Shown here: positions 37,562-45,680 of the stretch, in pieces
How the letters are laid out: every line of letters starts with the position of its first letter
How positions within the stretch are numbered: position 1 is the stretch's first letter
Assembly (NCBI RefSeq): GCF_012103215.1
Contig: NZ_JAAVNE010000002.1
Location: forward strand, 124,001-188,000
From: Falsiroseomonas selenitidurans
GTDB taxonomy: Bacteria > Pseudomonadota > Alphaproteobacteria > Acetobacterales > Acetobacteraceae
Reading direction: 5' to 3'
DNA: 64,000 bases
The notes under the pieces: model-generated
Told to the model about the DNA's origin: nothing
The model's input: only the letters and a program-made list of their open reading frames with translations
The model's database searches: none
Program-made: the position numbers and the translations under genes

Positions 37562-38460
37562 CCCTGAAGCCCCTGGGCATGCCGGCCGCGGCGCGGCCCG
37601 ACCCGCGCGGCCTGCTGCTGCTGCTGGTCACCGTCATCGGCTGGGGCTTCAACTGGCCGGCGATGAAGCTGCTGCTGGTCGAACTGCCGCCGTTTTCCAT
37701 GCGCATCGCCTGCGTCGTCATCGGCGTGGCGCTGCTGCTGGGCATCGCCCTGGCGCGGCGGGAGAGGCTGGGCGTGCCGGCCGGGCTGTGGGGGCGGCTG
37801 GTGCTGGCCTCCCTGCTCAACGTCACGGCCTGGATGGGGGCGGCGGCGCTGTCCCTGGTGTGGCTGGCGGCCGGGGAGGCCACCATCGTCTGCTACACCA
37901 TGCCGGTCTGGGCCTCGATCTTCGCCTGGGCGCTGCTGGGCGAACCGCCGACGCCGCGCCGCCTGCTGGCCCTGGCGCTGGGGCTGGCCGGGCTGCTGGT
38001 GCTGGTGCTCGGGCAGGGGGTGGATGTCGGCCTGGCCAAGCTGCCCGGCGTGGCGGCGGCGCTGACCGGCGCGGTGCTGTTCTCGCTCGGCACCGTGGTC
38101 ACCAAGCGCTGGCCGGTGGCGCTGCCGCCCACCGCCTCCGCCGCCTGGCAGTTGCTGCTGGGCAGCGTGCCGCTGCTGCTGGGGGCGCTGCTGCTGGAAC
38201 GGCCGGATTTCGGCGCGTTGTCCGCCGGCACCTGGGCCATCATGCTGTATGGCGGCATCGGGCCGCTCGGCCTGTGCTACCTCGCCTGGTTCGCGGCGCT
38301 GCGCCGCCTGCCGGCCGCGGCGGCCGCCTCCGGCACGCTGCTGACGCCGGTGATCGGCGTCGGCGCCGCGGCGCTGCTGCTGGGCGAACCGATCGGGGTG
38401 CGGGAGGTGGTGGCGCTGTCCATGACCATCGGCGGGGTGGTGCTGGCGATCCGCGGCTGA
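37558..38460 (+). CDS. DMT-superfamily (EamA) permease
   Basis: This is a 300-residue membrane protein with ten hydrophobic helices in two EamA repeats (first VTVIGWGFNWPAMKLLL, second ALTGAVLFSLGTVVTKRW). These carriers usually export metabolites or amino acids. The TTG at 37558 overlaps the aldolase stop and follows GGAGG by about 14 bases; an ATG at 37579 is the alternative. Operon partner: the aldolase-like gene. Confidence 0.85.
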   Translation: MTLKPLGMPAAARPDPRGLLLLLVTVIGWGFNWPAMKLLLVELPPFSMRIACVVIGVALLLGIALARRERLGVPAGLWGRLVLASLLNVTAWMGAAALSLVWLAAGEATIVCYTMPVWASIFAWALLGEPPTPRRLLALALGLAGLLVLVLGQGVDVGLAKLPGVAAALTGAVLFSLGTVVTKRWPVALPPTASAAWQLLLGSVPLLLGALLLERPDFGALSAGTWAIMLYGGIGPLGLCYLAWFAALRRLPAAAAASGTLLTPVIGVGAAALLLGEPIGVREVVALSMTIGGVVLAIRG

Positions 38461-38502
38461 GGCAGCGTGTCATCGCGCCGCGCCTTGGGCTAAAGCGCCG
38501 TC

Positions 38503-39684
38503 ATGGACTCCTATCCGCTGATCCGCCTCGCCCCCGGCGCCGACCGCCGCGTGAAGGCCGGCCACCCCTGGGCCTTCTCCAACGAGATCGCCATGACCCC
38601 GGCACTGCGCGCCCTGCCGCCCGGCGGCCCGGTGCGGCTGGAAGGCGATGACGGCGTCAGGCACGGCGTCTGGCACTTCAACCCGCACAGCCTGATCGCC
38701 GCGCGGCGGCTGGAGCCGGACCCGGCGGTGCGGATCGATGGCGCCTGGTTCCGCGCCCGCCTGGCCGCCTGCCTGGCGCTGCGGGATCGGCTGTTCGACA
38801 CGCCCTTCTACCGCCTGGTGCATGCCGAGGCCGATGGCCTGCCCGGCCTGGTGGTGGACCGCTATGGCGATGCCCTGGCGCTGCAGGCCAATACCGCGGG
38901 GATGGAGGCGGCCACGCCGCTGATCCTGGCCGCGCTGCAGGACCTGCTCTCCCCCCGTCTGGTGGTGGCGCGCAATGACAGCGCCGTGCGCAAGCTGGAA
39001 GGCCTGGAGGAATCCGTCACCGCCCTGGTGGGGCAGGGCACGGCAAGGGTGCAGGAACACGGCCTGGCCTTCCCGGTGGACCTGCTGGGCGGGCAGAAGA
39101 CCGGCTGGTTCTTCGACCAGCGCGCCAACCGCGCCCTGGTCGCCCGGCTCTGCCCCGGCCGCACCATGCTGGACGCCTTCTGCCACACCGGCGGCTTTGG
39201 CCTGGCGGCCGCGGCCGCCGGGGCGAGCGAGGTGACGCTGCTCGACCGCAGCGAGCATGCGCTGGACCTCGCCATGCAGGCCGCCCGCCTGGCCGGCTTC
39301 GCCGACCGCGTCACGCCGCTGAAGGCGGAGGCGCTGGAGCATCTGGAACGCATGGCGGCCAGCGGCAGGCGCTTCGACGTGGTGGTGGCGGACCCGCCGG
39401 CCTTCGCCAAGACGCGCAAGGACCAGCCGGCGGCGCTGCGCGGCTATGGCAAGCTGGCACGGCTGGCCGCGGGGCTGGTGGCGCCGGAAGGCATCCTGTT
39501 CATCGCCTCCTGCTCGCACCACGTCTCGCCGGGCGATTTCACCGATGCGGTGGCCTGGGGCGTGCAGCGGGCGAAGCGCCCGGCGCGGCTGCTGGCGACG
39601 GTGGGGGCCGGGCCGGACCACCCGGTGCATCCCGGCCTGCCGGAAAGCGCCTACCTCAAGGGCCTGCTGCTGCACCTGGCCTGA
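38503..39684 (+). CDS. class I rRNA methyltransferase (RlmI-like)
   Basis: This is 393 residues. An N-terminal PUA domain (GADRRVKAGHPWAFSNEI) is followed by the SAM-dependent domain with motif I DAFCHTGGFGLAAA, an acidic VTLLDRS and motif IV ADPPAFAK. RlmI methylates a cytosine at C5 in 23S rRNA. GGQKTGWFFDQRANR is typical of this group. Its TGA overlaps the next ATG (TGATG). Confidence 0.9.
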   Translation: MDSYPLIRLAPGADRRVKAGHPWAFSNEIAMTPALRALPPGGPVRLEGDDGVRHGVWHFNPHSLIAARRLEPDPAVRIDGAWFRARLAACLALRDRLFDTPFYRLVHAEADGLPGLVVDRYGDALALQANTAGMEAATPLILAALQDLLSPRLVVARNDSAVRKLEGLEESVTALVGQGTARVQEHGLAFPVDLLGGQKTGWFFDQRANRALVARLCPGRTMLDAFCHTGGFGLAAAAAGASEVTLLDRSEHALDLAMQAARLAGFADRVTPLKAEALEHLERMAASGRRFDVVVADPPAFAKTRKDQPAALRGYGKLARLAAGLVAPEGILFIASCSHHVSPGDFTDAVAWGVQRAKRPARLLATVGAGPDHPVHPGLPESAYLKGLLLHLA

Positions 39685-40085
39685 TGCGCGCCCCGCCGCT
39701 CGCCGCCTTCCGCGCCACGGGCTACGAGGCCGCCGGGATCGTGGTGCGCATCGGCGCGCGCAGCCCGGCGATGGAGGCGCTGCTGGCCCGCCACGGCGCG
39801 CGCCGGGCCGCCTTCATCACTGCCTGGAACCCGCGGAGCCGCCGGATGCCGGCGGGCTGGAACCGGCGGATGCAGGACCGGCTGCGCCAGGCCGCCGGCG
39901 TGACGGTGCTGGCCGAGGGCTTCGGGCGCGGCCCGGGCTGGGCGGAGCACCACCTGCTGCTGGCAGGCGCCCCCGGCCGGCTGCTGGTGCTGGCGCGGCG
40001 CTTCCGGCAATGGGCCATCGTCGCCCTTGGCCCGGGCCAGCCTGCCCGGCTGCTGCTCGCCTACCGGCCATCCCGCGCCGGATAG
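39684..40085 (+). CDS. DUF3293 domain protein
   Basis: This 133-residue protein matches DUF3293: FITAWNPRSRRMPAGWNRRM, then LAEGFGRGPGWAEHHLLLAG and a FRQWAIVALG end. It is translationally coupled to the methyltransferase. Its last 25 bases overlap the 3' end of the convergent gene at 40061. Function unknown. Confidence 0.85.
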   Translation: MRAPPLAAFRATGYEAAGIVVRIGARSPAMEALLARHGARRAAFITAWNPRSRRMPAGWNRRMQDRLRQAAGVTVLAEGFGRGPGWAEHHLLLAGAPGRLLVLARRFRQWAIVALGPGQPARLLLAYRPSRAG

Positions 40086-40459
40086 GCGCTGTAGCCCCAG
40101 ATGACGATCCGCTGCAGCCCGGCGAAGCGGATCACCTCCTCCCCCAGCGTCAGCGTGCCCTTCACGCCCTTCAGCTCGATCTCGCCCAGTGCCGCGCGCG
40201 GGGCGGGGGAGCCGGGGTCGGGGCGGATCGCCGCCAGGATCTGCTCCAGGGTGCGGTCGGTATCCTCCAGCCGGAGCGTCGCGACGCCGTCGGTGGCGGA
40301 GATGCCGAGATTGCCGTCGCCGGGGTGCCACACCATCACCTCCCGCCCCGGGCGCAGGCGCTGGTTCATCGGCCCGCCCTGCCAGCGCCCCTGGGCCGGC
40401 AGTTCCGGCATCAGGTAGTCCAGATCCCACCGCTTGCCGCAGGGCTCCGTGCTGTTCAT
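40061..40459 (-). CDS. unknown small protein sharing a C-terminal module with the adjacent RTX protein
   Basis: This is 132 residues from the ATG at 40459, which follows GGAGA by eight bases. The first 45 residues (MNSTEPCGKRWDLDYLMPEL..) are unassigned and there is no signal peptide. From about residue 68 it aligns with the RTX neighbour: EQILAAI..DPGSPAP against QEILDSI..APGSAAP, then GVKGTLTLGEEVIRFAGLQR against GVSGTLTLGGTTLTFSGLER. That ending resembles C-terminal segments of type I-secreted calcium-binding proteins. It has no RTX repeats itself, so it may be a co-secreted partner or a shortened paralogue. Confidence 0.65.
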   Translation of the reverse strand: MNSTEPCGKRWDLDYLMPELPAQGRWQGGPMNQRLRPGREVMVWHPGDGNLGISATDGVATLRLEDTDRTLEQILAAIRPDPGSPAPRAALGEIELKGVKGTLTLGEEVIRFAGLQRIVIWGYSAYPARDGR

Positions 40460-40604
40460 CGCCTGGTCTCCAGCCATTGTTTTCGCTGGTCCGATCAAGC
40501 GCTTGCGACGGTTTCTCCTCCAATCCGAAGACCCTTTCGGGCCCATAGGCACAGCCGATGCCAAGGCCGGTGCCAATGCCCGGGCCGGCGGCCCCCGGGC
40601 GCGT

Positions 40605-40638
40605 GCCGGCAGGGGCGGCCTGCGCCACCCCTGCCGGC
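40605..40638 (-). terminator. strong hairpin after the RTX gene
   Basis: GCCGGCAGGGG (40605-40615) and CCCCTGCCGGC (40628-40638) are perfect 11-base arms, with an inner GGC/GCC pair. It starts five bases after the RTX stop, separating it from the second small gene, which lies 183 bases downstream. No U tract. Confidence 0.55.
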
Positions 40639-40642
40639 TCCG

Positions 40643-41131
40643 TCAGGCGAGGATCACCAGCCTCTCCAGGCCGGAGAAGGTGAGCGTGGTGCCGCCCAGC
40701 GTCAGCGTGCCGCTGACCCCCTGCAGGCTGATCACGCCCGTCTCCGGGTCCAGGAAAGGCGCGGCGCTGCCCGGCGCCAGCACGATCGAATCGAGGATCT
40801 CCTGCGGCGAGGCCTCGTAGTTGTTCACCACCAGCATGTCCTGGCCGGCGCCGCCCTCGATGGTGTCCTCGCCCTGGGCCGGGTTCCAGTAGATGCGGTC
40901 ATCGCCCGTGCCGGCATCGATCAGGTCGGCCCCCTGGCCGGCAAAGATGGCGTCATTGCCGTCTCCGGCCTGGATGGTGTCGTCGCCGGTACCGCCGAAG
41001 ATCACGTCGTTGTCGCTGGAGCCATTGATCTCCCGCCCCGCCTGCGGCGGCGCCTGCCCATCGCGCTCCCCGGCACCACCGACCACACCCGCCAGCTCGG
41101 CCTCCGTGATCGGCCTGGGTTGTCCCGTCAT
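40643..41131 (-). CDS. small RTX calcium-binding protein with double-glycine leader
   Basis: This is 162 residues from the ATG at 41131. Residues 8-19 (ITEAELAGVVGG) match the bacteriocin-type leader: hydrophobic at -12, Ser/Thr at -11, Glu at -8, Leu at -7, Val at -4, GG at -2/-1, so cleavage after Gly19 is predicted. Residues 36-105 hold RTX nonapeptides (GGTGDDTIQ, GDGNDAIFA, GQGADLIDA, GTGDDRIYW, later GGAGQDMLV) that bind Ca2+. The end (GVSGTLTLGGTTLTFSGLER) is shared with the next gene. Double-Gly leaders and C-terminal RTX signals both lead to type I ABC export; no exporter is encoded nearby. Confidence 0.8.
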   Translation of the reverse strand: MTGQPRPITEAELAGVVGGAGERDGQAPPQAGREINGSSDNDVIFGGTGDDTIQAGDGNDAIFAGQGADLIDAGTGDDRIYWNPAQGEDTIEGGAGQDMLVVNNYEASPQEILDSIVLAPGSAAPFLDPETGVISLQGVSGTLTLGGTTLTFSGLERLVILA

Positions 41132-41242
41132 GTGCCTCTCTCCTGCCCAAGGCCGAGCCGGATGCTCGCGCCGCCGTGATCTGGCCATGCGGGGACGACC
41201 GGCGCCAGAAGGAACGGCCTATGGCGGCGATCGGGCCTGGCG

Positions 41243-42355
41243 TCAGAGGAAGCGTTCGCGGATGTCCACCGTGCTTTCGCGGCCCAGCTTGTCGAAGCTG
41301 CCGGCCAGCCAGGCTTCCGCCGCTTCACGCCCATATTGCTTCAGCGTGGACAGAAAGCCCCAGTCGCCGTTCAGCTTGGTGCTGAGCTTGAAATCCCGCA
41401 TCCGCGCCTCGTCCTCGATGCAGTGGATGAACAGGCGGCGGTAGCGCGGCTGTTCCAGGCGCCCGGCCTCCAGCAGCCTTTGCACGAAGTCGATGGCGCG
41501 CATTTCCGCCATCAGGGAGGCGTTGAAGCTGATTTCGTTCAGCCGGTTGACGATTTCCGTCGGCCGCGTCGGCAGCTCGTCGCGCACGATGGGGTTGAGC
41601 TGGACCAGCACGATGTCGGGCGGCCCGCCCTGCTCGTAGAGCGGCCACAGCGCCGGGTTGCCCAGGTAGCCGCCATCCCAGAAGGGCTCGCCGTCGATCT
41701 CCACCGCCTTAAAGAATTGCGGCAGGCAGGCGGAGGCGAGCAGCACGTCCACCGTCACCTCGTTGCGCGCGAAGACCCGCGGCTTGCCGGTGCGGACGGA
41801 GGTGGCGGAGATGAACAGCTTGGGGCCGCGGCCGCTGCGCAGGATCTCCGGGTGGATCTCCTCCTCCAGCACCTGGCGCAGCGGGTTGAACTCATACGGG
41901 GTGGGGTTGAGCTGGTAGGGGGACATGACGCGGGTCAGCGTCTCGAAGGTCTGGTAGGCGACGGACCAGGTCAGGTCATGGCCCCAGATCGCCTTTTCCA
42001 GCGGCGTGTTCTGCAGCGGGCTCATCGCCATGCGGCCGGCGGCGTTGCGCCAGAAGCGGTCCAGCGCGCGGCGCGCGCCATCCCGCCCCCCCTCGCACAA
42101 TCCCTGGACGAAGACGGCGGCGTTCATGGCGCCGGCCGAGGTGCCGGAGACGGCCTCGAACTCCAGCCTCTCATCCTCCAGCAGGCGCTCCAGCACTCCC
42201 CAGGTGAAGGCGCCATGGGTGCCGCCGCCTTGCAGCGCCAGGTTGATGCGCCGCGTCGCCGGCGCCGCGCGGGCGGCGGCGGGGCGGGGGGCGGGGGTGG
42301 CGCCGGCGGCACCCAGGGTGTCGGCGGCCTCCTGCAGGAACTCGTTCTCGATCAT
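41243..42355 (-). CDS. patatin-like phospholipase/esterase
   Basis: This is 370 residues. The oxyanion loop GGGTHG (43-48), nucleophile elbow GTSAG with Ser73, and catalytic Asp in FWDGGYLGN form the Ser-Asp dyad of patatins. The N-terminal 35 residues are an Ala/Pro-rich linker without a signal peptide. It is followed on the same strand, upstream, by 3-hydroxybutyrate dehydrogenase, so a role in polyhydroxybutyrate or lipid turnover is possible (inference). Confidence 0.9.
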   Translation of the reverse strand: MIENEFLQEAADTLGAAGATPAPRPAAARAAPATRRINLALQGGGTHGAFTWGVLERLLEDERLEFEAVSGTSAGAMNAAVFVQGLCEGGRDGARRALDRFWRNAAGRMAMSPLQNTPLEKAIWGHDLTWSVAYQTFETLTRVMSPYQLNPTPYEFNPLRQVLEEEIHPEILRSGRGPKLFISATSVRTGKPRVFARNEVTVDVLLASACLPQFFKAVEIDGEPFWDGGYLGNPALWPLYEQGGPPDIVLVQLNPIVRDELPTRPTEIVNRLNEISFNASLMAEMRAIDFVQRLLEAGRLEQPRYRRLFIHCIEDEARMRDFKLSTKLNGDWGFLSTLKQYGREAAEAWLAGSFDKLGRESTVDIRERFL

Positions 42356-42458
42356 GGGTGGCGGGGTGTGCCTTCACGCGGAGCCGGGGGACTGCCGCAG
42401 TCTGCGCCCCCCGGCTTGCCGAACTGTGGCCGCGGCGCAAGAACCGCAGCCGGGGTGC

Positions 42459-43253
42459 CTATTGCGCGGTCCAGCCGCCATCGATGGACAGCGCCGTGCC
42501 GTTCACGCTGCCGCTGTTCGGGCCGCAGAGATACAGTGCCATCTCCGCCACTTCCTCCACCTCCACCCACCGCTTGGTGGGCTGGCGGTCCAGCAGGTAG
42601 TCGGTGAGCGCCGCCTCCTCCGAGACTCCATGCTTATCCGCCAGCGGCTTCACCTGCGCCTCGGCCAGCGGGGTGCGGACGAAGCCGGGGCAGATGGCGT
42701 TGCAGGTGACCGGGCTGCGCGCGATCTCCAGCGCCACCGACTTGGTCAGCCCGACCACCGCGTGCTTCGCCGCCACATAGGCGGTCTTGTAGGGGCTGGC
42801 GACCAGGCCGTGGGCCGAGGCGACGTTGACGATGCGCCCGAAGCCGCGCGCCTTCATCCCCGGCAGCGCCGCCTTGATGGCGTGGAAGTTGGAAACGAAG
42901 TTGATCGCCACGATCCGGTCGAAGCGGTCCTCGGGGAATTCCTCCACCGGGGAGACGAACTGGATGCCGGCATTGTTCACCAGGATGTCGCAGGCGCCGA
43001 GCTCGGCCTCGCAGGCCGTGACCATGGCGCGGATCTCCTCCGGCTTCGCCATGTCGGCGGGGGAATAGGGCGCCTCGCCGCTGCCCATCGCCTCGCCCAC
43101 CGCCTGGCGGGCGGCGGCGATCTCCTCCGGCTTGCCGAAGCCGTTCAGCATCACCTTCGCCCCGGCCCGGGCGAAGCCGAGCGCGATGGCGAGCCCGATG
43201 CCGGAGGTGGATCCCGTGACGAGGGCGACACGGCCCTGCAAGGTCTTGGTCAT
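42459..43253 (-). CDS. bdhA: D-3-hydroxybutyrate dehydrogenase
   Basis: This 264-residue short-chain dehydrogenase oxidises 3-hydroxybutyrate to acetoacetate with NAD. TGSTSGIG (13-20) binds NAD, NNAG follows, and Ser146, Tyr159 and Lys163 form the catalytic set. The end CGPNSGSVNGTALSIDGGWTAQ is highly typical of bacterial BdhA. It lies 103 bases before the patatin gene in the same direction. Confidence 0.93.
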   Translation of the reverse strand: MTKTLQGRVALVTGSTSGIGLAIALGFARAGAKVMLNGFGKPEEIAAARQAVGEAMGSGEAPYSPADMAKPEEIRAMVTACEAELGACDILVNNAGIQFVSPVEEFPEDRFDRIVAINFVSNFHAIKAALPGMKARGFGRIVNVASAHGLVASPYKTAYVAAKHAVVGLTKSVALEIARSPVTCNAICPGFVRTPLAEAQVKPLADKHGVSEEAALTDYLLDRQPTKRWVEVEEVAEMALYLCGPNSGSVNGTALSIDGGWTAQ

Positions 43254-43292
43254 GATGGAGGCGCCTTCTTCCCGCGTTGCAGCAAGCGTTGC

Positions 43293-44732
43293 CTAAGGCA
43301 GGCGCTTGAGCAAGCCGACAACGCGCTTCACCAGCGGCGAGAGCAGCTTCGGCGCGTAGAAATCCCCCGCCGCCCGCTTCGCCGCCTCCGCCAGGGTGGG
43401 GTAGGGCAGCACCAGCCCGGCCAGCGCCGAGAGCGGCAGCTTGCGGCCGATCATCAGCCCGAAGGTGCCGGCCATCTCCCCGGCATGCGGCGCCAGGATG
43501 CCGGCGCCGAGCAGCCTGCCCCCCGGCGTCACCACCAGCTTGGCCAGCCCCTCCTCGATGCCCTCCGCCACCGCGCGGTCGGTCTCCGCCACGGGGAAGC
43601 GCAGGAGGCGGATGTCGTGCCCGGCGTCCCGCGCCTCGGCCTCCGTCATGCCCACCTGGGCCAGTTCCGGGTCGGTGTAGGTGACGCGGGGCAGGGCGGC
43701 GTAGTCCACACTGGCCGGCAGGCGGAACAGCATCCGCCGGGCCAGGATGCCGGCATGCTGGGAGGCCACATGGGTGAAGGCGCGCGGGCCGATGCCCGCG
43801 GGGTCGGCGATGTCGCCCACGGCCCAGACCCGGCGGTTGGTGGTGGAGCGCAGCCCGGCATCGGTGGCGATGCCCTGGCGGGTTGCCGCCACCTGGCCCG
43901 CTGCCAGGTCCAGCCCGGCCAGGCGCGGCGCCCGGCCCACCGCCAGCAGCAGGTGGGTGCCGCCGATCTGCCGCCCATCCTCCAGATGCGCGACCAGGCC
44001 CGGCCCGCCATCCTCCGGCCGGTCGGAGGAAACGCGGGCGAGCTTCGCCCCTTCCAGCAGCGTCACCCCGTCCCGCACCAGGGCGCGGCGCAGGCCATCG
44101 GCCAGTTCCGGGTCGTCCCGCCCGGCAAGCCGCCCGGCCTCGATCACCGTCACCAGGCAGCCGAGCCGCGCATGCGCCTGCGCCATCTCCAGCCCGATCG
44201 GGCCACCGCCCAGGATGATGAGGTGGCCGGGCGGCTCCTCCAGCTCGAAGATCGTCTCGTTGGTCAGCCAGGGCACCGGGCCGAGGCCGGGGATGTCCGG
44301 CACGATGGCCTGGCTGCCGGCGGCGATGACACAGCGGCGGAAGGTGAGGCGGCGGCCGCCTGCTTCGATCATGTCCGGCGCCACGAAATGGGCGGAGGCG
44401 CGGATCACCTCCACCCCCATGCCGCGGTAGCGGGCTTCCGAATCGATCGGCGCGATCCGGTCGATGGCGCCCTGCACATGGGCGCGCAGCGCCGCCCAGT
44501 CGATCTCGGGCTCCGGCAGGCGGATGCCGAATCGGTGGGCGCGGCGGGCGCTGGCGGCGGCATGGGCGGCGGCCAGCAGCGCCTTGGAGGGGACGCAGCC
44601 GAAATTCAGGCAGTCGCCGCCCATCCGGCCACGCTCCACCAGCGCCACCTTCAGCCCCAGCCCGGCCGAGAAGGCCGCCGTGGAAAGGCCGGCGGCGCCG
44701 GCGCCGATCACCACCAGGTCGAAATCGGGCAT
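43293..44732 (-). CDS. MerA/dihydrolipoamide dehydrogenase-like flavoprotein disulfide reductase
   Basis: This is 479 residues. FAD binding is by IGAGAAGLSTAA; the redox disulfide is Cys41-Cys46 in GGDCLNFGCVPSK; a second nucleotide site is GGGPIGLEMAQAHARLG. Annotation pipelines often call such proteins mercuric reductase. It lacks the N-terminal HMA domain and the C-terminal Cys pair of true MerA, and the lipoamide-dehydrogenase HPTLSE motif reads YPTLAE. It is probably a disulfide reductase with another substrate. It is not part of a mer operon. Confidence 0.88.
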   Translation of the reverse strand: MPDFDLVVIGAGAAGLSTAAFSAGLGLKVALVERGRMGGDCLNFGCVPSKALLAAAHAAASARRAHRFGIRLPEPEIDWAALRAHVQGAIDRIAPIDSEARYRGMGVEVIRASAHFVAPDMIEAGGRRLTFRRCVIAAGSQAIVPDIPGLGPVPWLTNETIFELEEPPGHLIILGGGPIGLEMAQAHARLGCLVTVIEAGRLAGRDDPELADGLRRALVRDGVTLLEGAKLARVSSDRPEDGGPGLVAHLEDGRQIGGTHLLLAVGRAPRLAGLDLAAGQVAATRQGIATDAGLRSTTNRRVWAVGDIADPAGIGPRAFTHVASQHAGILARRMLFRLPASVDYAALPRVTYTDPELAQVGMTEAEARDAGHDIRLLRFPVAETDRAVAEGIEEGLAKLVVTPGGRLLGAGILAPHAGEMAGTFGLMIGRKLPLSALAGLVLPYPTLAEAAKRAAGDFYAPKLLSPLVKRVVGLLKRLP

Positions 44733-44843
44733 GTCGGGTTCCGTCTGCTGGATCGCGCCGGCACGGGCATACCCGGTCTGGCCGGATCAGTCAGCCCGAT
44801 GCGCGGCGGCGCCTTCCGCGCCGGCCGCGGCGCGCCCCCGGCC

Positions 44844-45680
44844 TCAACCCCTGGCGCTGCCGATCAGCCGCTGCCGCAGGGCGCGCGAGAGGGTGTCGAG
44901 GCCGATCACGGTCACCAGGACCAGGATGACGATCAGCGAAACCTCCCGCCAGGCGCTGATCATCATGCGGTCCATCAGGTAGAAGCCGATGCCGCCCGCC
45001 CCCACCACGCCGAGCACCGTCGCGGAGCGCAGGTTGGATTCGAGGAAATACAGGCTGTTCGCCAGCAGCACCGGCAGGGCCTGCGGCATGATGCCGAAAG
45101 CGATCGTCTGCAGCCGGCCGGCGCCCGTGGCGCGCACCCCCTTCACCTGCTCCCGGTCGGTGTTCTCCATCGCCTCGGCGAACAGCTTGGTCAGCACGCC
45201 GGTGTCGTTCACCGCGATGGCCAGGATGCCGGCAAAGGGCCCAAGCCCGACCACGCTGACGAAGAAGATGGCCCAGACGAGGCTGTCGATCCCCCGCACC
45301 ACGTCGCTCGATCGCCGCACCAGCAGCCGGACCGGTCCCAGCGGCATGACGTTGCGCGCGCCCATGAGCGCGAGCGGCACCGCCAGCAGGGAGGCGATGA
45401 GCGTGCCGAGGAAGGCCATCGCCAGCGTCTCGCCGATCGCCCGCAGATACTGCCACACATGTTCGGTGATGGCCGGCGGCATCATCAGCATGAAGACCCG
45501 CCCCAACTCGCCCAGGCCGCGGTAGATCTGGCCGGGCGAGACCTCCAGCGCATGCAGGCCCCACAGGAACAGGCCCAGCCCCAGCGGCACCAGCGCCGCC
45601 CGGCGCCACAGCGCCGGGCCCCGCGGCGGGTAGAGTTCCGGCCGGCGCGCGCGCCAGGCGGTTGGCTTGGTGGCACTCAT
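44844..45680 (-). CDS. phnE: phosphonate-type ABC transporter permease (second)
   Basis: This is a 278-residue PhnE-type permease with about six helices and the EAA-like loop (GVRATGAGRLQTIAFGIMPQ, VLGVVGAGGIGFYLMDRMM). The ATG overlaps the first permease stop by four bases (ATGA). It completes a phnD-phnC-phnE-phnE importer. It ends with the operon; no C-P lyase or phosphonatase genes follow. Confidence 0.92.
   Translation of the reverse strand: MSATKPTAWRARRPELYPPRGPALWRRAALVPLGLGLFLWGLHALEVSPGQIYRGLGELGRVFMLMMPPAITEHVWQYLRAIGETLAMAFLGTLIASLLAVPLALMGARNVMPLGPVRLLVRRSSDVVRGIDSLVWAIFFVSVVGLGPFAGILAIAVNDTGVLTKLFAEAMENTDREQVKGVRATGAGRLQTIAFGIMPQALPVLLANSLYFLESNLRSATVLGVVGAGGIGFYLMDRMMISAWREVSLIVILVLVTVIGLDTLSRALRQRLIGSARG

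Noticed and set aside
43293-44732. Mercury-resistance operon
   Set aside because: No merR, merT or merP is present and the flavoprotein lacks the mercury-binding cysteines.
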